Origin: Acidobacteriaceae bacterium
Lineage (GTDB): Bacteria; Acidobacteriota; Terriglobia; Terriglobales; Acidobacteriaceae
Reading direction: 5' to 3'
DNA: 9,453 bases
Assembly: GCA_003164255.1 (NCBI GenBank)
Contig: PLST01000522.1
Span: 1-9,453, forward strand
The notes below the pieces were generated by a model. The model searched no databases and was not told where the DNA came from. It saw only the letters and a program-made list of their open reading frames with translations. The position numbers and the translations under genes are program-made. This document shows, piece by piece, positions 7,533 to 9,453 of the stretch (within the stretch, counting starts at the first letter, position 1; every line of letters begins with the position of its first letter).

Positions 7533-7562
7533 GACCCTCCGGAGTCTCGACAGTCTGTCGAG
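7533..7562 (-). promoter_or_regulatory. 17-bp perfect dyad plus possible RBS-covering hairpin before the operon
   Basis: Bases 7546-7562 read CTCGACAG-T-CTGTCGAG, two perfect 8-base arms around one base. Next to it, 7533-7546 can form a 5-bp stem in the minus-strand RNA (GAC-U-C with G-G-GUC, one G-U pair) around a CGGA loop, which would tie up the GGAGG of the fusion gene. The dyad could be an operator for a dimeric repressor, or part of an RNA switch with the second stem. Position and symmetry are seen; the role is inferred, and no promoter boxes are clear nearby. Confidence 0.4.
7536..7540 (-). promoter_or_regulatory. ribosome binding site of the fusion-protein gene (decides the start)
   Basis: GGAGG on the minus strand ends 7 bases before the ATG at 7528, the best such site in the region. 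The GTG at 7612, which would open a longer frame, has no comparable site. The 28 extra residues are rich in Arg and Ser and look like untranslated leader. A second ATG follows directly at 7525. Confidence 0.7.
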
Positions 7563-8217
7563 CGCCTGCTGGCGATTCGGTAATACCGCTGTTCCGGAAC
7601 GAATGCAGACACTTACTCATTCCCCAACGGCGGAAGTCCTCTCGTACGGATCTTCGCGGCCTGGTTTAGCAACTGAAAAGCAATGCTGGAATCCAGGAGC
7701 AGAATGCCTGAGGGGAATGGACGATCCCACCACTTCCGAAGAGCTCCGCACAGTCCCGGCCCGGCGACAATAGCTTGCGTCGTTGAACCTTTTACGCAAC
7801 CAGCGCTTCTACTTCTCACCCTTGATCGCCTCTAAGAGGCTAGCAACGGCATCGTAGGCCAACAATACCCGGAAAGTCGTACAATTCAGCGAAATCCGCA
7901 GCCGGAATCACAACTAAGTTGTACGCTCGCTTGCCCGTTCATCGCATCCGGTTTTCATTCGAGTTTACAGCCGCACCCGAACGCTGGTGAACTGACCTGA
8001 TTCGAGGCATTCACCCACCTCGCCATGAGCGAAAAATCCGCACTCGCTTCCAACTTGGGAGCCTTTGAGTTCGCCATCCGAGAATCAATTTCAACGGTGT
8101 AGAGAAAGCCCGGTCGGCGTCTTACATATCGCGACTCGTACACCTGAGGGAATCCTGCGGAAAGAGAGACTGAGGAATCGTCTCGGCTTGCATTGCAACT
8201 CAAAGATTGCTTTAAAT
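7563..8217. other. 655-base stretch without a recognised gene
   Basis: This lies between the fusion-protein leader and the 3' end of the FemAB-like remnant; both neighbours are on the minus strand. Short minus-strand frames exist at 7613-7819 (with ALRKWWDRPFPSGILLLDSS) and 7955-8335 (with ESRYVRRRPGFLYTVEIDS), but neither has a good start or a family I recognise, and the second overlaps the FemAB remnant in another frame. They could be gene debris. Inverted repeats: CGTACAA (7878-7884) with TTGTACG (7919-7925), and a small hairpin GCCTCTAAGAGGC (7828-7840). The operon's promoter must lie here or just downstream, but I cannot place convincing -35/-10 boxes. Confidence 0.45.
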
Positions 8218-9083
8218 TCATGCCTGGGTGTGCCCGGAGGAGCGCCACTTTCGCTTCAAGTCGCGCAGGCGAGAGGCGGCATTTGAGGCAACTGAGGCGA
8301 TCCTGGCTTTGGCCGGTGCAGGTTCCATCGCCCATTCCGACCCAACCTCGACCACGTTTCGGCTGAAACTTCTCTTAAAGCGAGATATACCTTCGAGGGC
8401 GCTCTCATCCGCACCTTCCAGCGTTACGCCGCCCATGTCAAACCATTCGGCTCCCATCGCCTTCGCCCATCGAATCACTTCCCATACGGGCAAATATCCA
8501 AGAGGAACAGGAGACTCGATTCGCCTGTTGGAGCCCGCTGCGCGATATTCCCCGTGATCACCGTTATTCAAGAACCAGCTGAATGCGGCCATTTTTTCCG
8601 GCGCCGTATCCTCTCCCAGGAAAAGTCCGAATACGCGGGAAAGATCAGGATGCTGCTGCGACATTTTCAAAATGCCTCGCCAGTCTTCAGCATGAACTTG
8701 TCCATCTGTTCTCTGCAGTGCCTCCATTTGCAGCTCCCTCAGTCGATTTGCGTAAACCGGTTGGTCGATTACGAGGGACTGCAGAGACTTCTTTAGCGTT
8801 CTTCGAATTTCGTACCGGTAACCTTTGTCGAAAGCTGCAAAGATCTCGTCCTCTGTCGGGTTGAGATCAATGACGAGCGCGTGCCTATAAGAGTTGGGGG
8901 GCCTAACCTCACCAAAGCCAAGTTCCTTTAGTATTGCTTCAATGTCTTCGCGGCTATCCCGTATACGTTCACTTGCAGACGCAGGACGCTGGGTTCCAAC
9001 TTTGCGAGTGCTGCCAAGGCCGGCAGCAGCGCCTCGCACACAGGCGCCGTCAGCCCATTTCCAAACCGCCTTGCTCCCTCTTG
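8218..9083 (-). pseudogene. FemAB-like aminoacyl/acyl transferase, N-terminally truncated and frameshifted
   Basis: The intact part (8218 to about 8961) encodes a GNAT-fold domain of the FemAB/FemX type: YRHALVIDLNPTEDEIF (51-67, numbered from a GTG at 9039), RYEIRRTLKKS (75-85), GYLPVWEVIRWAKAMGAEWF (181-200), DMGGV (201-205) and GISRFKRSFSRNVVEVG (217-233), the typical end of the family. Relatives have about 330-350 residues with two GNAT lobes; the first lobe is nearly absent. Upstream of about 8961-8985 the homology moves to another frame, which reads CEALLPALAALAKLEPSVLR (8979-9038), a segment expected just before this point. That frame meets a TAG at 9084-9086. So there is a frameshift plus a lost 5' half. 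Family members attach amino acids or acyl groups to peptidoglycan or exopolysaccharide precursors. The GTG start used in a naive gene call is in the wrong frame for its first 20 or so residues. Confidence 0.75.
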
Positions 9084-9102
9084 CTATAGCCGCTCACTGG
9101 GC

Positions 9103-9453
9103 ACCCCGGCTACAAAACTCGCTCAAAAAAACTTGGATGTTCTGACCGACCGAGGATATGTCTTTGCCCGCATCGGTAGCGGGAGCGTATACGATCCGCT
9201 ATCGGATAGTCCAATCCTGGCTCCTGGTTTCAACGCGAATGGAACTGACCCGAGGCGCGTTTTCGATGCGATGAAGCAGGCCCGAGGTGGCAAGATTGTT
9301 GTTCTGAAACTTCATGCCATTCCGGATTACGAGCATCCGTGGGTAACAAGGACACCTCAACGCTTTGCGCAGTAGACGGAGTTTCTTCTCAAGAATCAAT
9401 GTGAGGTAATCGCGATCCAAGATTAGGTTAAATAGTCGATCCTGAAAAACCAA
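9103..9453 (+). pseudogene. polysaccharide deacetylase (NodB-fold) remnant with in-frame stops, running off the window
   Basis: The plus-strand frame reads TPATKLAQKNLDVLTDRGYV from 9103, then FARIGSGSVYDP, GGKIVVLKLHAIPDYEHPWV (9289-9348) and RTPQRFAQ before TAG at 9373-9375. Translation past this stop continues the family pattern (TEFLLKNQCEVIAIQD, like ..YLRYLKDNGYEVIAMRDL) and meets TAG again at 9424-9426 and 9433-9435, where relatives have residues such as Leu and Tyr. The pattern is that of the C-terminal half of a polysaccharide deacetylase, which removes N- or O-acetyl groups from sugars such as N-acetylglucosamine. The N-terminal half with the metal-binding Asp-His-His residues is missing, so it cannot be active. 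It lies head to head with the FemAB-like remnant, suggesting one deletion removed both 5' ends. Confidence 0.7.

Noticed and set aside
7955..8335. Minus-strand 126-codon frame as a separate gene
   Set aside because: Its first third overlaps the well-supported FemAB-like frame on the same strand, there is no good ribosome site, and I recognise no family. Kept only as a possible coding trace in the gap.
9373..9435. Amber codon reassignment or pyrrolysine use in the deacetylase
   Set aside because: The gene has also lost its N-terminal catalytic half and lies beside another broken gene, so simple decay is far more likely. No suppressor tRNA is visible in the window.
9199..9453. Minus-strand 84-codon frame at the right edge
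   Set aside because: It is antisense to the deacetylase remnant, whose family motifs (FARIGSGSVYDP, PDYEHPWV) are clear.
1..9453. CRISPR array, tRNA/rRNA genes, insertion sequence or prophage genes
   Set aside because: I saw no regularly spaced direct repeats, tRNA-like clover-leaf arms, transposase motifs or phage proteins.

Overview
The window most likely comes from a soil-type bacterium of the phylum Acidobacteriota. The main reason is the 190-residue product at 1665-2237, which I recognise as a domain typical of acidobacterial proteins (ending in ...ATYFW). The oxidoreductase/hydrolase pair at the left edge and the surface-polysaccharide gene remnants at the right edge also fit. This assignment rests on remembered family resemblance, not on a search.

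Left part, plus strand (1-2237): the 3' end of an aldo/keto reductase gene, then a complete alpha/beta hydrolase of the non-haem chloroperoxidase/arylesterase family. Two short coding pieces follow, joined by an ATGA overlap. Each looks like a fragment of a longer gene. From 2238 to 2691 I see no convincing gene, only a faint trace that may be a metallo-beta-lactamase-fold remnant.

Centre, minus strand (7528 down to 2692): a tight three-gene operon with overlapping ends. In order of transcription it encodes: (1) a protein of about 959 residues that joins a helical N-terminus, a type I phosphoribosyltransferase-like domain, an aminoglycoside-phosphotransferase-like kinase domain and a HAD-family phosphatase; (2) a CelD/BcsL-type GNAT acyltransferase; (3) a small proline-dehydrogenase-like flavoenzyme in which one of the two paired substrate-binding arginines is replaced by glycine. 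Together these look like a pathway that builds and modifies a small molecule or cell-surface component: phosphoribosyl transfer, phosphorylation, dephosphorylation, acylation and imino/amino-acid oxidation. I do not recognise a named pathway with this set, and it is the best candidate in the window for an undescribed system. A perfect 17-bp dyad and a possible hairpin over the ribosome-binding site lie just upstream of the first gene.

Right part (7529-9453): about 690 bases with no clear gene, then two decayed genes placed head to head. One is a FemAB-like aminoacyl/acyl transferase on the minus strand, with its N-terminal half lost and a frameshift. The other is a polysaccharide deacetylase on the plus strand, with its N-terminal half lost and three in-frame TAG codons. 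One deletion across the divergent promoter region would explain both losses. These remnants suggest the operon sits beside a former exopolysaccharide or cell-envelope locus.
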